This document shows, one piece after another, positions 1 through 8,054 of a stretch of DNA of 42,860 nt. The translations under genes and the position numbers were made by a program. Origin of the DNA: a virus. The DNA is taken from positions 1 through 42,860 of IMG/VR virus record IMGVR_UViG_3300028920_000131; one strand, written 5' to 3'. Numbering within the stretch: the stretch's first letter is position 1; each line of letters starts with the position of its first letter. Under the pieces are notes generated by a model. That model saw nothing but the letters and a program-made list of their open reading frames with translations. It was not told the origin of the DNA and searched no databases.

Positions 1-163
1 TCAACCCCTTAATCAACAGGGCTTGATAATCGCCTTTCTTAGCCTCACCTTTGAGCTGATCCATCCATCCCTCTATTTTCTTGATATTACATTGCTTCCC
101 ATATTTTACCTCAAAACTCCAACCATCAGTACCTTCTATGTCTACGCCCCCGTCTCTAGTTTG
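1..163. repeat. Direct terminal repeat, left copy
   Basis: These 163 bases are the same as the last 163 bases of the window apart from one substitution (C at 127, A at 42824). The repeat lies inside a minus-strand nuclease gene, which becomes complete only when the two ends are joined. It is either the overlap left by assembling a circular or permuted genome, or a short real terminal redundancy. The mismatch changes residue 44 of the nuclease (Asp in this copy, Tyr in the other). Confidence 0.95.
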
Positions 164-256
164 TTCCATTAGGTTACGCTTAGCCTTTGGAAAGATTGGT
201 TTTAAAAGGTTCACAAAGTATCTCTCCCCGTATTTGCCCTTATTACGACTACTCAT
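1..256 (-). CDS. PD-(D/E)XK nuclease (Holliday-junction-resolvase-like), N-terminal part
   Basis: The start codon is at 254-256, after a good ribosome binding site (GGAGG). The gene runs off the left edge and continues at the right end; joined, it is 109 aa. Residues RDGGVDIEG (34-42) followed by FEVKYGK (48-54) form the D-x9-ExK core of a PD-(D/E)XK nuclease, with likely metal ligands D39, E49 and K51. Small single-domain enzymes of this type in phages are often branch-cutting or repair nucleases. That role is inferred here; the nuclease fold is the safer claim. It is the far end of the minus-strand block that starts near 1756. Confidence 0.7.
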   Translation of the reverse strand, partial: MSSRNKGKYGERYFVNLLKPIFPKAKRNLMEQTRDGGVDIEGTDGWSFEVKYGKQCNIKKIEGWMDQLKGEAKKGDYQALLIKGL

Positions 257-289
257 GTTTTTCCCTCCAGCCAAAAGACTTGGCTATGT

Positions 290-469
290 TTATAATCTCT
301 TTTCTATGTCCAAAATCTTGATTACTTTTTTACACCCTTCTATAGCCCTTTTCATCTGCTTATCGAGAAGGTCTTGGATAAAATTAAGCTGATTTTGGCT
401 AATCATCAGCCTTTCTTTACAACAAAGCTCTACAAACTCTTCTTTCCACGCTTCACTTTGTTTTTTCAT
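290..469 (-). CDS. Small helical hypothetical protein (59 aa)
   Basis: An ATG at 467-469 follows a strong GGGGGAGGAGAT ribosome binding site and opens a 59-aa frame ending in TAA. The protein is lysine- and glutamate-rich and predicted mainly helical, with a CC pair at residues 16-17 and no recognised domain. The reading frame overlaps the end of the upstream gene by 17 bases, as expected in a tight phage operon. The family is not recognised. Confidence 0.6.
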   Translation of the reverse strand: MKKQSEAWKEEFVELCCKERLMISQNQLNFIQDLLDKQMKRAIEGCKKVIKILDIEKRL

Positions 470-698
470 ATCTCCTCCCCCTAAACTCTTTATCTATAGC
501 CTTCTCCACCTGCTCACGAATAGTGGAGGATAGGAAGGATTTAACATCTTCTGCTGGTATTATTTCTGAAATACCATTTTCTCTTTGATAAGCTACCACT
601 CTACTTCTATCAAAACAATCCCATACACTTACAAATCTATCATCAAACTCCTCTAAAACTGATTTTATCTCTTGGTCTAGGTTATTTTTTGTTTTCAT
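453..698 (-). CDS. Hypothetical protein (81 aa)
   Basis: This 81-aa protein follows an AAGGACA-type ribosome binding site. The middle (residues 20-45) looks like a small beta-rich unit and the C-terminus is helical and charged. No family is recognised. It overlaps the next gene by 17 bases, so the two are probably translated from the same minus-strand message. Confidence 0.6.
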   Translation of the reverse strand: MKTKNNLDQEIKSVLEEFDDRFVSVWDCFDRSRVVAYQRENGISEIIPAEDVKSFLSSTIREQVEKAIDKEFRGRRYEKTK

Positions 699-719
699 AG
701 GTGTCCTTAGATTTAATAA

Positions 720-911
720 TTAAAATAACTCTGGTTTTTTAATTACTTTGTTAATAACATCATCAATAGATTTAGATATCTCTTTTGCGGGGATATTATT
801 TTGGTAACTAAATTTTTTAATTCCAAAATCATTATATTCGATAGAAATAATTGTCGCATTTTCAATTTCCTCAATCTCTATTTTCTTTATTTTTATTCCT
901 TTATCTTTCAT
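720..911 (-). CDS. Hypothetical protein (63 aa)
   Basis: A 63-aa, lysine- and isoleucine-rich protein with a strong GGAAAGGA ribosome binding site just before its ATG. Alternating charged and hydrophobic residues suggest a small alpha/beta fold. No known family. It is spaced about 20 bases from its neighbours in the minus-strand block. Confidence 0.55.
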   Translation of the reverse strand: MKDKGIKIKKIEIEEIENATIISIEYNDFGIKKFSYQNNIPAKEISKSIDDVINKVIKKPELF

Positions 912-930
912 ATTTCCTTTCCTTTTTGCA

Positions 931-1116
931 TTAATAACTAATACAGACTGTTTTTTTAATAGCTTGAGCTTTGTTAAATTGTGAAGCTCCCAAGTAATAC
1001 TCTACTGTTTTCCACTCCTTACAACTAATTATCATTACTAACTTATATGTTGCCATTGTTAGCAACCAAGTAAACATCCATAAGCAAATTATTTTTAATA
1101 ATAAAGATTTATTCAT
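931..1116 (-). CDS. Small membrane protein (61 aa)
   Basis: The first 32 residues are almost all hydrophobic after one lysine (LLLKIICLWMFTWLLTMATY), so this is a signal anchor or single-pass membrane protein with a short soluble tail. Its start overlaps the stop of the upstream 50-aa gene by 8 bases, suggesting coupled translation. The function is unknown; small membrane proteins are common in phage early regions. Confidence 0.55.
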   Translation of the reverse strand: MNKSLLLKIICLWMFTWLLTMATYKLVMIISCKEWKTVEYYLGASQFNKAQAIKKTVCISY

Positions 1117-1261
1117 CTTTTTTTCTTTCTATTTTTTTATCACAATCTTCCTCCCAGCCTCTACACCTGCTACATCTAGTTCTCGGATTCTTTTTCATGT
1201 CTCTAGCAGAAGAACTTTCTTCTTTGTCTGCTATACGTTTCCAAAAACATCTTTTCTCCAT
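1109..1261 (-). CDS. Small cysteine-rich protein (50 aa)
   Basis: The 50-aa frame starts at 1261. It has C5 and a CxxC-x6-C arrangement (C30, C33, C40) between basic and acidic stretches, consistent with a small metal-binding knuckle, perhaps for nucleic-acid binding. It directly follows (in minus-strand order) the structured segment at 1281-1585. No obvious Shine-Dalgarno was seen. Not a recognised family. Confidence 0.5.
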   Translation of the reverse strand: MEKRCFWKRIADKEESSSARDMKKNPRTRCSRCRGWEEDCDKKIERKKDE

Positions 1262-1280
1262 AGTTATTTAATTTTATAAA

Positions 1281-1585
1281 GATCCTCCCAGCCCTGTCCG
1301 TTAGGACAGAGCCGAGGGATTTGTGCGAAGAAGGGGTAATGAGCCACCTTCTCTGCATTACAAGCGAGGAGAGAGATTTTTCTCAAAGAGAATGACAGGC
1401 TCTCTCCTCACCTCTAGTATTTATCGGCTGGTGGGGTTGTAGGAGACCCGCATTCGCAGTTCTCTTGTAAACCCCCATCAACCGATAAATGTTTTAAATG
1501 TGCTGTGAGCAGACAAAGGTGCGACCTTCGACTTTTGAGCCAGGTTTTAAAAAGCTCAAACTGCCCCTCGCAAGGGTTCTGCTCA
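1281..1585. ncRNA. Densely structured non-coding segment (candidate RNA)
   Basis: About 320 bases without a gene hold a series of strong inverted repeats. They are CTGTCC/GGACAG (1294-1299/1304-1309), GAGGAGAGAG/CTCTCTCCTC (1366-1375/1400-1409, with an inner TTCTC/GAGAA), a roughly 18-bp arm starting ATTTATCGG at 1419 and ending CCGATAAAT at 1490, GAGCAGA/TCTGCTC (1507-1513/1578-1584) and TTTGAGC/GCTCAAA (1534-1540/1554-1560). The GC content is higher than the flanks. It lies between two minus-strand genes, so it may be the leader or intergenic part of that message, but the wobble and mismatch pattern does not settle the strand. It is not a tRNA and matches no RNA family I can name. Confidence 0.5.
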
Positions 1586-1756
1586 TTTATCTTCTCTCCA
1601 ATTAACCCCGTACCATCCTATTTTGTTATTCTTTCTATATTGATTAGCACATTTTCTACAACAGTATATTTTTTTAGAGTAGGCACTCTTACTAAGCTTA
1701 TTCCCCGACTTGTCATATCTGGGAATTTCTTTATTACAATTTAAACACCTTGACAT
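1583..1756 (-). CDS. Zinc-ribbon protein, leaderless (57 aa)
   Basis: Starting at the ATG at 1754-1756, the protein has CLNC near the N-terminus (residues 4-7) and a second cysteine group YCCRKC in the middle, a typical four-cysteine zinc ribbon. The tail is aromatic and basic. An in-frame upstream start exists (1774), but it overlaps the -10 box TATACT (1763-1768), which sits 6 bases before the chosen ATG, so the mRNA is probably leaderless. It is the first gene of the minus-strand block and faces the late operon across a shared control region. A DNA-binding or small nuclease-like role is possible. Confidence 0.65.
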   Translation of the reverse strand: MSRCLNCNKEIPRYDKSGNKLSKSAYSKKIYCCRKCANQYRKNNKIGWYGVNWREDK

Positions 1757-1762
1757 AATGTC

Positions 1763-1791
1763 AGTATAGCACAAAATGGAGTCGATGTCAT
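1763..1791 (-). promoter_or_regulatory. Minus-strand promoter of the zinc-ribbon gene
   Basis: On the minus strand ATGACA (1786-1791) is 17 bases from TATACT (1763-1768), a near-consensus sigma70-type promoter. The start codon begins 6 bases after the -10 box. The -35 lies inside a 12-bp perfect palindrome (1785-1796) that contains GTCATGAC. Confidence 0.6.
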
Positions 1792-1848
1792 GACATGTTT
1801 ATATGAGTAAATATATAGTTTGATTAGTCATGACAACTAAAGTACAAT
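1785..1848 (+). promoter_or_regulatory. Plus-strand promoter with GTCATGAC operator palindromes
   Basis: TTGATT (1820-1825) is 17 bases from TACAAT (1843-1848), 6 bases before the ATG at 1855. GTCATGAC occurs at 1827-1834, two bases after the -35, flanked by TTAGT/ACTAA, and again at 1787-1794 inside the palindrome covering the divergent promoter. A GTCATGAC also starts two bases after the -35 at 10851-10856. The layout suggests a dimeric regulator controlling both directions. Confidence 0.6.
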
Positions 1849-1854
1849 TGAGGC

Positions 1855-2028
1855 ATGAAAAAAATAAGTATTCGTGAATTTAATAGAAGGATGTATCATT
1901 ACATCAATAAGCTCCCAGTCATAGTACAAAACCTTAAAACTGGAGAGGATTTATTTATAGTTAAAAAGATTGGAGGTGTTGATAATGAAATACGAACCAA
2001 AGATACTGGTAAACAAGACAGGTCATGA
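1855..2028 (+). CDS. Small protein with weak Phd/YefM-like look (57 aa)
   Basis: A 57-aa frame opens 6 bases after a TACAAT box with a 17-bp-spaced -35, so translation is probably leaderless. The N-terminus (KKISIREFNRRMYHYINKLP followed by a short beta pattern VIVQNL and LFIVKK) resembles the start of Phd/YefM-type antitoxin folds, but this is weak. Its last 44 bases overlap the next gene in another frame. It is the first gene of the plus-strand late block and could be a regulator binding the nearby palindromes. Confidence 0.5.
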   Translation: MKKISIREFNRRMYHYINKLPVIVQNLKTGEDLFIVKKIGGVDNEIRTKDTGKQDRS

Positions 2029-2293
2029 GGTGGAGTTTTTTTGTGGGGGGACAATACACATATTTAAACCAAGAGAACAGCGTCCTGTGGATGGATTTGT
2101 GGCCCACCACGCCCTAAATAGGGCTAATACTGGATTAACAGAGGTGGGAACAGAACCCAAGATGCCCTCAATGCCAGTAGATGAAATGAATTGGAAGCAA
2201 CTTAGACAAATGGTAGGCAAAGACGGAGAAAAAGTATATAAACTGGGCATGAATAGGGAGGAATTAATTAAAGCAATCAAGGAAAATGTCTAA
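1985..2293 (+). CDS. Hypothetical protein upstream of terminase (102 aa)
   Basis: The ATG at 1985 is chosen over an upstream TTG because GGAGGTG (1972-1978) is spaced correctly for it. The N-terminal half is beta-rich. The C-terminal half ends in a helical stretch beginning MNWKQLRQMVGK that resembles the small HeH/LEM-like helix-extended-loop motif found at the C-terminus of many phage head proteins. It sits directly before the large terminase, overlapping it by 8 bases. It may be a head-completion or packaging accessory protein. Confidence 0.6.
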   Translation: MKYEPKILVNKTGHEVEFFCGGTIHIFKPREQRPVDGFVAHHALNRANTGLTEVGTEPKMPSMPVDEMNWKQLRQMVGKDGEKVYKLGMNREELIKAIKENV

Positions 2294-3806
2294 ATTAGAG
2301 CTATACGAAACATTGCTTGCCAAAAAACGCCTAAAGGGATTAAATAATTTATATTTTTTTAACAAATATATAATAGAGTCTTCTCCCGATAGGCGTAAGT
2401 TTATTGTCCCACACGTACACAAAGAGTGGGCAGATTGGTATGAGAAATCTACTAAGCGTATCAAGATGATTCTTGTTCCAAGGGGAAGCTTTAAATCTAC
2501 TTTTTTTACGGTGGGCAACACTCTAAAAAAAATAGCTGCTGATAGAAACGAGCGTATTCTAATTGCTAACGCCACTCTGTCTAACTCCCAAAACTTCCTT
2601 AGTGAAATAAAAGATCATATTATAAAAAATAAAGAGTACAACCTGCTTTATTCACAATATAGAGGTAAAGATTTGCCGCTTTTTAATAAGGGTCTGAGAT
2701 GGAATGAGGATCAGATAGAAGTAACGGGAAGAGACACTGGCATCAGAGAGCCAACCATTACTGCCGTAGGCGTGGGCGGAAACCTAGTCTCGCAACACTA
2801 TTCATATATAGTTGCTGACGACTTAGTGTCTGATATAAATTCGGCTACTCGTTATCAGGCAGACAAGGTGATAGATTGGTGGAAGAAATCATTTTCACTG
2901 TTAGACCCAGAAGGAGAGATGCTAATAATCGGTACTCGCTGGGCATATTATGAGCTTTATTCATATATTTTAGATAGCCTCGGAGATCAAGTAGATGTGT
3001 TTATCAAAAGTGCCTATAACCCAGACGGATCTCTATATTTCCCAGAGAGGTTGAATCACAAGAAATTAAAGGAGCTTAGGGCGCTACACGGATCATACTT
3101 TTTTTCGGCTTTCTATTTGCTTGACCCAGTTGATGAAGATTCTGCCCTGATTAAAAAAGAACATATTAAATATTATGGAGAGAATGAAGAAGTGGGCCTT
3201 CCCAAGAATATAACAAAATTTTCGATGTGTGACCCAGCAGTATCTCAACAAGAAAGCGCAGACTACTCTACTATAGTAACCGTTGGAGTAGATGAGTTTG
3301 ACAACTGGTATGTGCTTGAGGTGAGAAGAGAAAAATGGACTGTGGGAGAGCTAATCGACAACCTATTCTCAGTGTACATTCAGTGGAAGCCGATTACTAT
3401 GAGTATTGAAGTTATTGGTCAGGCCCAAGGACTGCTAACCCCAATAGAAATGGAAGAAACTAGAAGAGCCCAGATTGGTAAGCCAGTCTATCTTCCCCTA
3501 GTAGAGATTAAATCACGCCCTCCAGTAAGAAAAGAGAATAGAATTAGGTCGGTTTTACAACCAAGGTTTGAGAGGGGTAAGGTGTTTATAAAAAGAGACA
3601 TGTATGACCTAGAGGAGGAGTTGTTAAAGTTTCCCAAGTCTAAACACGATGATATTATTGATTCTCTAACTGATATGGAGGAGATAGCTTTCCCAGCAGA
3701 CGAGCAAGAAGTAGAACATAAAGACCCTACAGGGCTAATCTCAAAGCTGAAAGCCACCATCCAATCTAAAAAAATCGTAGACCCGCATATGGGAGAGCGG
3801 TTCTAA
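2286..3806 (+). CDS. terL: Terminase large subunit
   Basis: This 506-aa protein is the DNA-packaging ATPase and nuclease. The Walker A motif is VPRGSFKST (residues 64-72) and the Walker B is IVADDL (175-180). A C-terminal RNase H-like nuclease starts at MCDPAVS (D316) and has later acidic residues in KHDDIIDSL. Length and motif order match tailed-phage TerL. It is followed by a small membrane protein and the portal gene, the usual packaging order. The candidate small subunit (38750-39187) is far away but in the same direction across the joined ends. Confidence 0.93.
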   Translation: MSKLELYETLLAKKRLKGLNNLYFFNKYIIESSPDRRKFIVPHVHKEWADWYEKSTKRIKMILVPRGSFKSTFFTVGNTLKKIAADRNERILIANATLSNSQNFLSEIKDHIIKNKEYNLLYSQYRGKDLPLFNKGLRWNEDQIEVTGRDTGIREPTITAVGVGGNLVSQHYSYIVADDLVSDINSATRYQADKVIDWWKKSFSLLDPEGEMLIIGTRWAYYELYSYILDSLGDQVDVFIKSAYNPDGSLYFPERLNHKKLKELRALHGSYFFSAFYLLDPVDEDSALIKKEHIKYYGENEEVGLPKNITKFSMCDPAVSQQESADYSTIVTVGVDEFDNWYVLEVRREKWTVGELIDNLFSVYIQWKPITMSIEVIGQAQGLLTPIEMEETRRAQIGKPVYLPLVEIKSRPPVRKENRIRSVLQPRFERGKVFIKRDMYDLEEELLKFPKSKHDDIIDSLTDMEEIAFPADEQEVEHKDPTGLISKLKATIQSKKIVDPHMGERF

Positions 3807-3823
3807 CAAATAAGTTATAAATT

Positions 3824-3832
3824 TGATAAAAT
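3824..3832 (+). promoter_or_regulatory. Extended -10 promoter for leaderless gene
   Basis: TGATAAAAT (3824-3832) is an extended -10 element ending 6 bases before the ATG at 3839. No good -35 is visible. The spacing puts the transcription start on the A of the start codon. Confidence 0.5.
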
Positions 3833-3838
3833 ACAGGC

Positions 3839-4075
3839 ATGACAGAAATTTTAATTGGAATCATATTATTACAGTGGGCGTATATAATTTTTAAAGATGT
3901 TATATATAAAAAAGAGAGAGATGAAATGCAGTTAAAACTAATGAGCAAAGATTTATCAGAATATAAGTCCGCCACAGAACCAGAGCCAAAACCAGCAAAG
4001 AAGAAAGAAGACCCCTATGTAGATATTGCCGAAGTCCCCGTTAATAAATTACTAAGAGCAGAAGATAACTTATGA
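3839..4075 (+). CDS. Small membrane-anchored protein between terL and portal (78 aa)
   Basis: Residues 3-22 (EILIGIILLQWAYIIFKDVI) form one membrane segment. A charged region and a Pro/Lys/Glu-rich tail ending in a short helix follow. Its stop overlaps the portal start (ATGATG). Its own -10 box suggests independent leaderless expression. The function is unknown. Confidence 0.65.
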   Translation: MTEILIGIILLQWAYIIFKDVIYKKERDEMQLKLMSKDLSEYKSATEPEPKPAKKKEDPYVDIAEVPVNKLLRAEDNL

Positions 4076-5958
4076 TGGAATTAAAAAAGTGGAAAAAATA
4101 CACAGACGAAGAGAAAATCTCTTATTTGGAGGGGTTATTTGAAGACTCAAAAAAGGCTTTGGCCAAGCCCCATTTTGAGTGGTATATGAACTACATGTTC
4201 ATAGATGGCAACCACTACGCCTCATACAACTCAGTAACTAACAGATTAGAAATTCCCCCCAGAAAAGAGGGAGAGGTGAGAATGGTGGTAAACAAGGTTA
4301 AGTCTAATATTAGGGCAGTTAAGAACTACCTTACCAAGACAGAACCCAAGTGGGATATACTTCCTGGAGATCTAGACGAGGATACGATAAAAAATGCTCG
4401 CAGGGCGGGTAAGTTTATGGACTATTTGTATAGGAAACTCCATCTAGAAGGAACTGTTAGTGGAATGGTTGATTATGTACTAAACACCTCAATAGCTTGG
4501 ACAGAACTAGATTGGGACGAGAAGGCAGAGTGGGGATTGGGACAAGTTAGAGTTAAGCTGCACGACTCATTTGATATTTACCCAGACCCAGGAGCATACA
4601 TTTACGCAGGCAGATATAAGGGATCTTACTTGGCCAAGGCCATTAAGAAGCCATTGGCAGAGATTCAGGCAGACGATAAATATGACAAGAAAAAGAGAAT
4701 GAAGGTAAAAGCAGATGATAAAAAATCAGAATCAGAAATGAAGTCTCGGCTAATGATTAAACAGTCGGGTAACTTAGATCAAGAGAAAACCAAGAGGACT
4801 ACAATTAAAGAATTTTTGCTTTACACTTACGAAGAAAACGAAAAGGGCGGGAATATTATGTTATGTACCTATGCAGGAGGGCAGTATTTAAGAGAGGAGT
4901 ACTTAGAAGACACAGAGTATAGAATATACCCAATGCAGATAGACATGAAACCAAATAAAATAATCCAAAGGTCTTGGACAGCAGACGCTATTCCCCTAAA
5001 CAAGGCCCTAGACAGAGCCTTCTCTCAAGAAATCATGTATAACAACCAAGCTCTTATTTATAGAATAATTGCCGAAAAAGGTCATGGGGTAAACGAGATT
5101 ACCAATGAAATGGGGATTGTCTACGAAATTAACAAGAATCGAAAATGGGAACAGATGGAAATGAAACCATATCCCAGCTCTGGAGATAGCCTGATTAGTA
5201 AGTCGGTAAACTTCATTGAAGACACTCTTGGCGCACATGAGGCATCCATGGGATCACTCCCAGCAGGAGCTAGGTCTGGAAAAACATTAGAGGCTCTACA
5301 GGCGGCAGACTCAATTAACCTTAACGGGATTGTCCAATCACTCAATTCCTATCTGTCGGTTCTTGGAACTGAAATACTTAATATTGTGGCAGAGAAATAT
5401 GTCGCCTCAAGAATAATTAAACTTACCGAACCAGAAGAGGGTCAGGAATATGATAGGGTGGTAGGAGAAGAAGCCCCAGGAGGAAAAGAAAACTCTGTAA
5501 TTATTACCAAAGACAATGAAGTAATTGTAAAGATTGGCTCTTGGCTTGGACACACCCTTGAAGCACAAAGAGAAACCCTACTTAAACTAGCTGAAATCGG
5601 GGCAATTCCTACTGAAGAGATACTTAGACATTTTGAGTTCCCCAATATTAGTGAATTATCTGAAAAAGCTAGAGAAGAAAGGCTAGAAAAACACGTTATG
5701 GATGCAGAAATAGCAGGTCGTAATCAACCCCAGCAAGCAGACAAAGCTGATCCAATGGTTCAGTTAGCCGACAAAGAAATGATGGAAATGGCCAACGGAC
5801 AAGTCTTACCGCCAACAGAGGGAGCTTCAGTAGCTCACACCCAAGCACATATAGATTTTACTAAAACAGACACCTTTGCAGGTCTACCACCAGAGGCACA
5901 GCAAGCGATAGTACAACACTATCAAGGTGAAGCTCAGGTGAATGGACTAATGCAGTGA
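4072..5958 (+). CDS. Portal protein (podovirus/P22-like)
   Basis: At 628 aa this has the size and character of P22-type portal proteins: an acidic alpha/beta N-terminal half with the typical stretch NKVKSNIRAVKNYLTKTEP (residues 75-93). The helical region near 340-440 contains the clip/stem, and the Gln/Ala-rich C-terminal tail could form a barrel or crown. It forms the dodecameric ring for DNA entry and exit at the capsid vertex. It lies between terL and the scaffold gene, the standard place. Confidence 0.85.
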   Translation: MMELKKWKKYTDEEKISYLEGLFEDSKKALAKPHFEWYMNYMFIDGNHYASYNSVTNRLEIPPRKEGEVRMVVNKVKSNIRAVKNYLTKTEPKWDILPGDLDEDTIKNARRAGKFMDYLYRKLHLEGTVSGMVDYVLNTSIAWTELDWDEKAEWGLGQVRVKLHDSFDIYPDPGAYIYAGRYKGSYLAKAIKKPLAEIQADDKYDKKKRMKVKADDKKSESEMKSRLMIKQSGNLDQEKTKRTTIKEFLLYTYEENEKGGNIMLCTYAGGQYLREEYLEDTEYRIYPMQIDMKPNKIIQRSWTADAIPLNKALDRAFSQEIMYNNQALIYRIIAEKGHGVNEITNEMGIVYEINKNRKWEQMEMKPYPSSGDSLISKSVNFIEDTLGAHEASMGSLPAGARSGKTLEALQAADSINLNGIVQSLNSYLSVLGTEILNIVAEKYVASRIIKLTEPEEGQEYDRVVGEEAPGGKENSVIITKDNEVIVKIGSWLGHTLEAQRETLLKLAEIGAIPTEEILRHFEFPNISELSEKAREERLEKHVMDAEIAGRNQPQQADKADPMVQLADKEMMEMANGQVLPPTEGASVAHTQAHIDFTKTDTFAGLPPEAQQAIVQHYQGEAQVNGLMQ

Positions 5959-5962
5959 TGTC

Positions 5963-5992
5963 TTGACAATAAAAGAAGTAAGTCTATATAAT
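5963..5992 (+). promoter_or_regulatory. Consensus promoter before scaffold/capsid genes
   Basis: TTGACA (5963-5968) and TATAAT (5987-5992) are both perfect, with an 18-bp spacer. This gene has a leader of about 40 bases, unlike the leaderless genes. The -35 overlaps GTCTTGAC (5960-5967), one base different from the GTCATGAC operator seen elsewhere. Confidence 0.75.
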
Positions 5993-6037
5993 ACGACAAA
6001 AGACCAAGTTATAACACAGTCTTTTTAGAAAGTTAAA

Positions 6038-6754
6038 ATGCCTGAAGACCAAGTTGAGGTCGCAGAGAATACTGAATCTAAAACTACAGAGGTAGCAGAA
6101 GACAATCAGGAAGCTCAAGCCGATCAAGAACAGTCTGGTGAAGAAGAAAAGGTGTTTACTGATTCCTTTGGGAATAAGTATACTGCCGATGAATTTCAAG
6201 ATAAATTCAATGAAATTCAGGGAAGCTTCACCCAGAAAGCACAAGAGGCGTCTGTTTATCAGAAAGAACTTGATGCTATTAAAAAACAGTCTCAATCTGA
6301 TGCCCGCAAAAGCGTCAACGAGAATGATAGCCTAAAAGACGTCCCTCAAGATGTCAAAGAAGCGATTATCTCAGTTGTTCAACCAGAGATTGAAAAAGTC
6401 TTGCTGAAACAAAAGCAGGAAGAACAACAGCGTGAAGACGATATGCGGTTTAAGAGAGAGCTAGACGAACTCGAAAAAGAATTCGATGGCAAAAACGGCA
6501 AACCAAAATTTGACCGAAACCTAGTCTTAAAGGCGATGAAGGACCCTAACAATAGAATATTCGATCCTAGAGCTAAATTCTGGGACATGCACAAAGACAC
6601 CTTCAATGACATCATAGTCAGAGAGGCTCTAAAAAAGCAAAAGGGTGGCATAAAAACAGAAGATACTAAAGGAGACCATTCTAAACCAGAGCCCCACACC
6701 CCTAAAAACTGGGGAGAGGCCAGAAAAGCCGCCCTTGCCAGATTCATTTCGTAG
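6038..6754 (+). CDS. Capsid scaffold protein
   Basis: The 238-aa protein is very acidic at its N-terminus (residues 1-45), rich in Glu/Lys/Gln helices in the middle and basic at the end, as in phage scaffolding proteins. These guide procapsid assembly and bind the capsid protein through a basic C-terminal helix. Position between portal and major capsid genes supports this. No protease domain is visible. Confidence 0.75.
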   Translation: MPEDQVEVAENTESKTTEVAEDNQEAQADQEQSGEEEKVFTDSFGNKYTADEFQDKFNEIQGSFTQKAQEASVYQKELDAIKKQSQSDARKSVNENDSLKDVPQDVKEAIISVVQPEIEKVLLKQKQEEQQREDDMRFKRELDELEKEFDGKNGKPKFDRNLVLKAMKDPNNRIFDPRAKFWDMHKDTFNDIIVREALKKQKGGIKTEDTKGDHSKPEPHTPKNWGEARKAALARFIS

Positions 6755-6813
6755 TTCCCCCAAATTGATTAAATAAAACTATACATAACCTAGAAAAGAG
6801 GTGAATATTATTT

Positions 6814-8040
6814 ATGGCACAAAATTTAACTAATTTCGATGAAGCACTAAAAATCGACTATCTACCAGTTGTCAGAGAACAGCTTGAAAACTCTACCGTT
6901 CTTCTTTCTAAAATTGAAAGAGACAGTGAAAATGTTGAAGGCAAACGATGGCAATTGACAGCCCACTATCAAAGAAATAGTGGTGTCGGTGCTGGTGCTG
7001 AAACCGATTTACCAACCGCAGGCAATCAGGCCTACAAGAATCCTTATGGCAATGTGAAATACAATCGTGGCAGAATCCAGGTATCTGGTCCTGTTATGAA
7101 GGCTTCCAAAACCAATAAGGGTGCTATGGTCAGAGCCCTTGATTCAGAAATGCAAGGGGTTACCAGAGATCTTAAAAAAGAAATCAACTATCAGTTATTT
7201 AACGATGGTACATCAAGAAGGTGTTTGGTGAATGGAGACCCAGGAACGGGAACTACTTTAACAGTAGATACTCCAGGAACCCAATATTTATCTGATGGAA
7301 TGGTTATCTCTGTTATTTCCGATGATGCAGGTACTGCTACAGACGCTACTGCCACTATTACTTCCGTTGATTCTTCAACCGAGGTTACAGTCTCCGCATC
7401 TCTTGATACCAATATTGATGATAACGATTGGGTTATCCGATATGGTTCTCATGATGGCGCAGGCATTACCCCGTCTGATTCATACGAAGTAATGGGGCTT
7501 AAAGGTATTGTTGATGATGCTACTTACGTAACCACTCTTCACAATATTGATAGATCAAGCTATGTCTGGTGGAACTGTTCTACATTCTCCAATGATGATA
7601 ACTCTGGAACAAATAGAGATTTAACGCTCGACCTTATCCAAGAGGCTATTACCGCTGTAGAAAAGAACGGTGGCGAGGTAAACATGATTCTTTCTTCTCA
7701 CGATTTAAGAGATACTTATGTATCACTTGTAACCGCCGATAAGAGGTTTGTGAATACCTTGACACTTGATGGAGGCTGGAAAGCCCTTGAATATTCAAGT
7801 GGTGGCAACGGAGCTATCCCTTGGGTAGCCGATGTTGACTGTCCTCCCAACACCATTTTCTTCATTGACACCAAACACCTTCGCATCATGGAAATGAGCG
7901 ATTGGGATTGGATGCAAGAAGATGGAGCTATCTTATCCAGAGTTTCTGGATCTGATGCTTACGAAGCTGCTTTGTTCTGGTATTCAGAGCTAGCAACTGA
8001 TAGGCCGAGAGCTCACTCATTCCTAAGAGACGTTCAATAA
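6814..8040 (+). CDS. Major capsid protein with inserted domain
   Basis: This 408-aa protein follows the scaffold gene and has a clear AGAGGTG ribosome binding site. The N-terminal arm and the stretch around residues 45-130 are typical of HK97-fold capsid proteins. Residues about 137-213 form a Thr/Ser/Asp-rich beta segment that looks like an inserted surface domain. The message is probably abundant: two strong hairpins lie just downstream. Confidence 0.8.
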   Translation: MAQNLTNFDEALKIDYLPVVREQLENSTVLLSKIERDSENVEGKRWQLTAHYQRNSGVGAGAETDLPTAGNQAYKNPYGNVKYNRGRIQVSGPVMKASKTNKGAMVRALDSEMQGVTRDLKKEINYQLFNDGTSRRCLVNGDPGTGTTLTVDTPGTQYLSDGMVISVISDDAGTATDATATITSVDSSTEVTVSASLDTNIDDNDWVIRYGSHDGAGITPSDSYEVMGLKGIVDDATYVTTLHNIDRSSYVWWNCSTFSNDDNSGTNRDLTLDLIQEAITAVEKNGGEVNMILSSHDLRDTYVSLVTADKRFVNTLTLDGGWKALEYSSGGNGAIPWVADVDCPPNTIFFIDTKHLRIMEMSDWDWMQEDGAILSRVSGSDAYEAALFWYSELATDRPRAHSFLRDVQ

Positions 8041-8054
8041 AAAAGGACGGTTCT

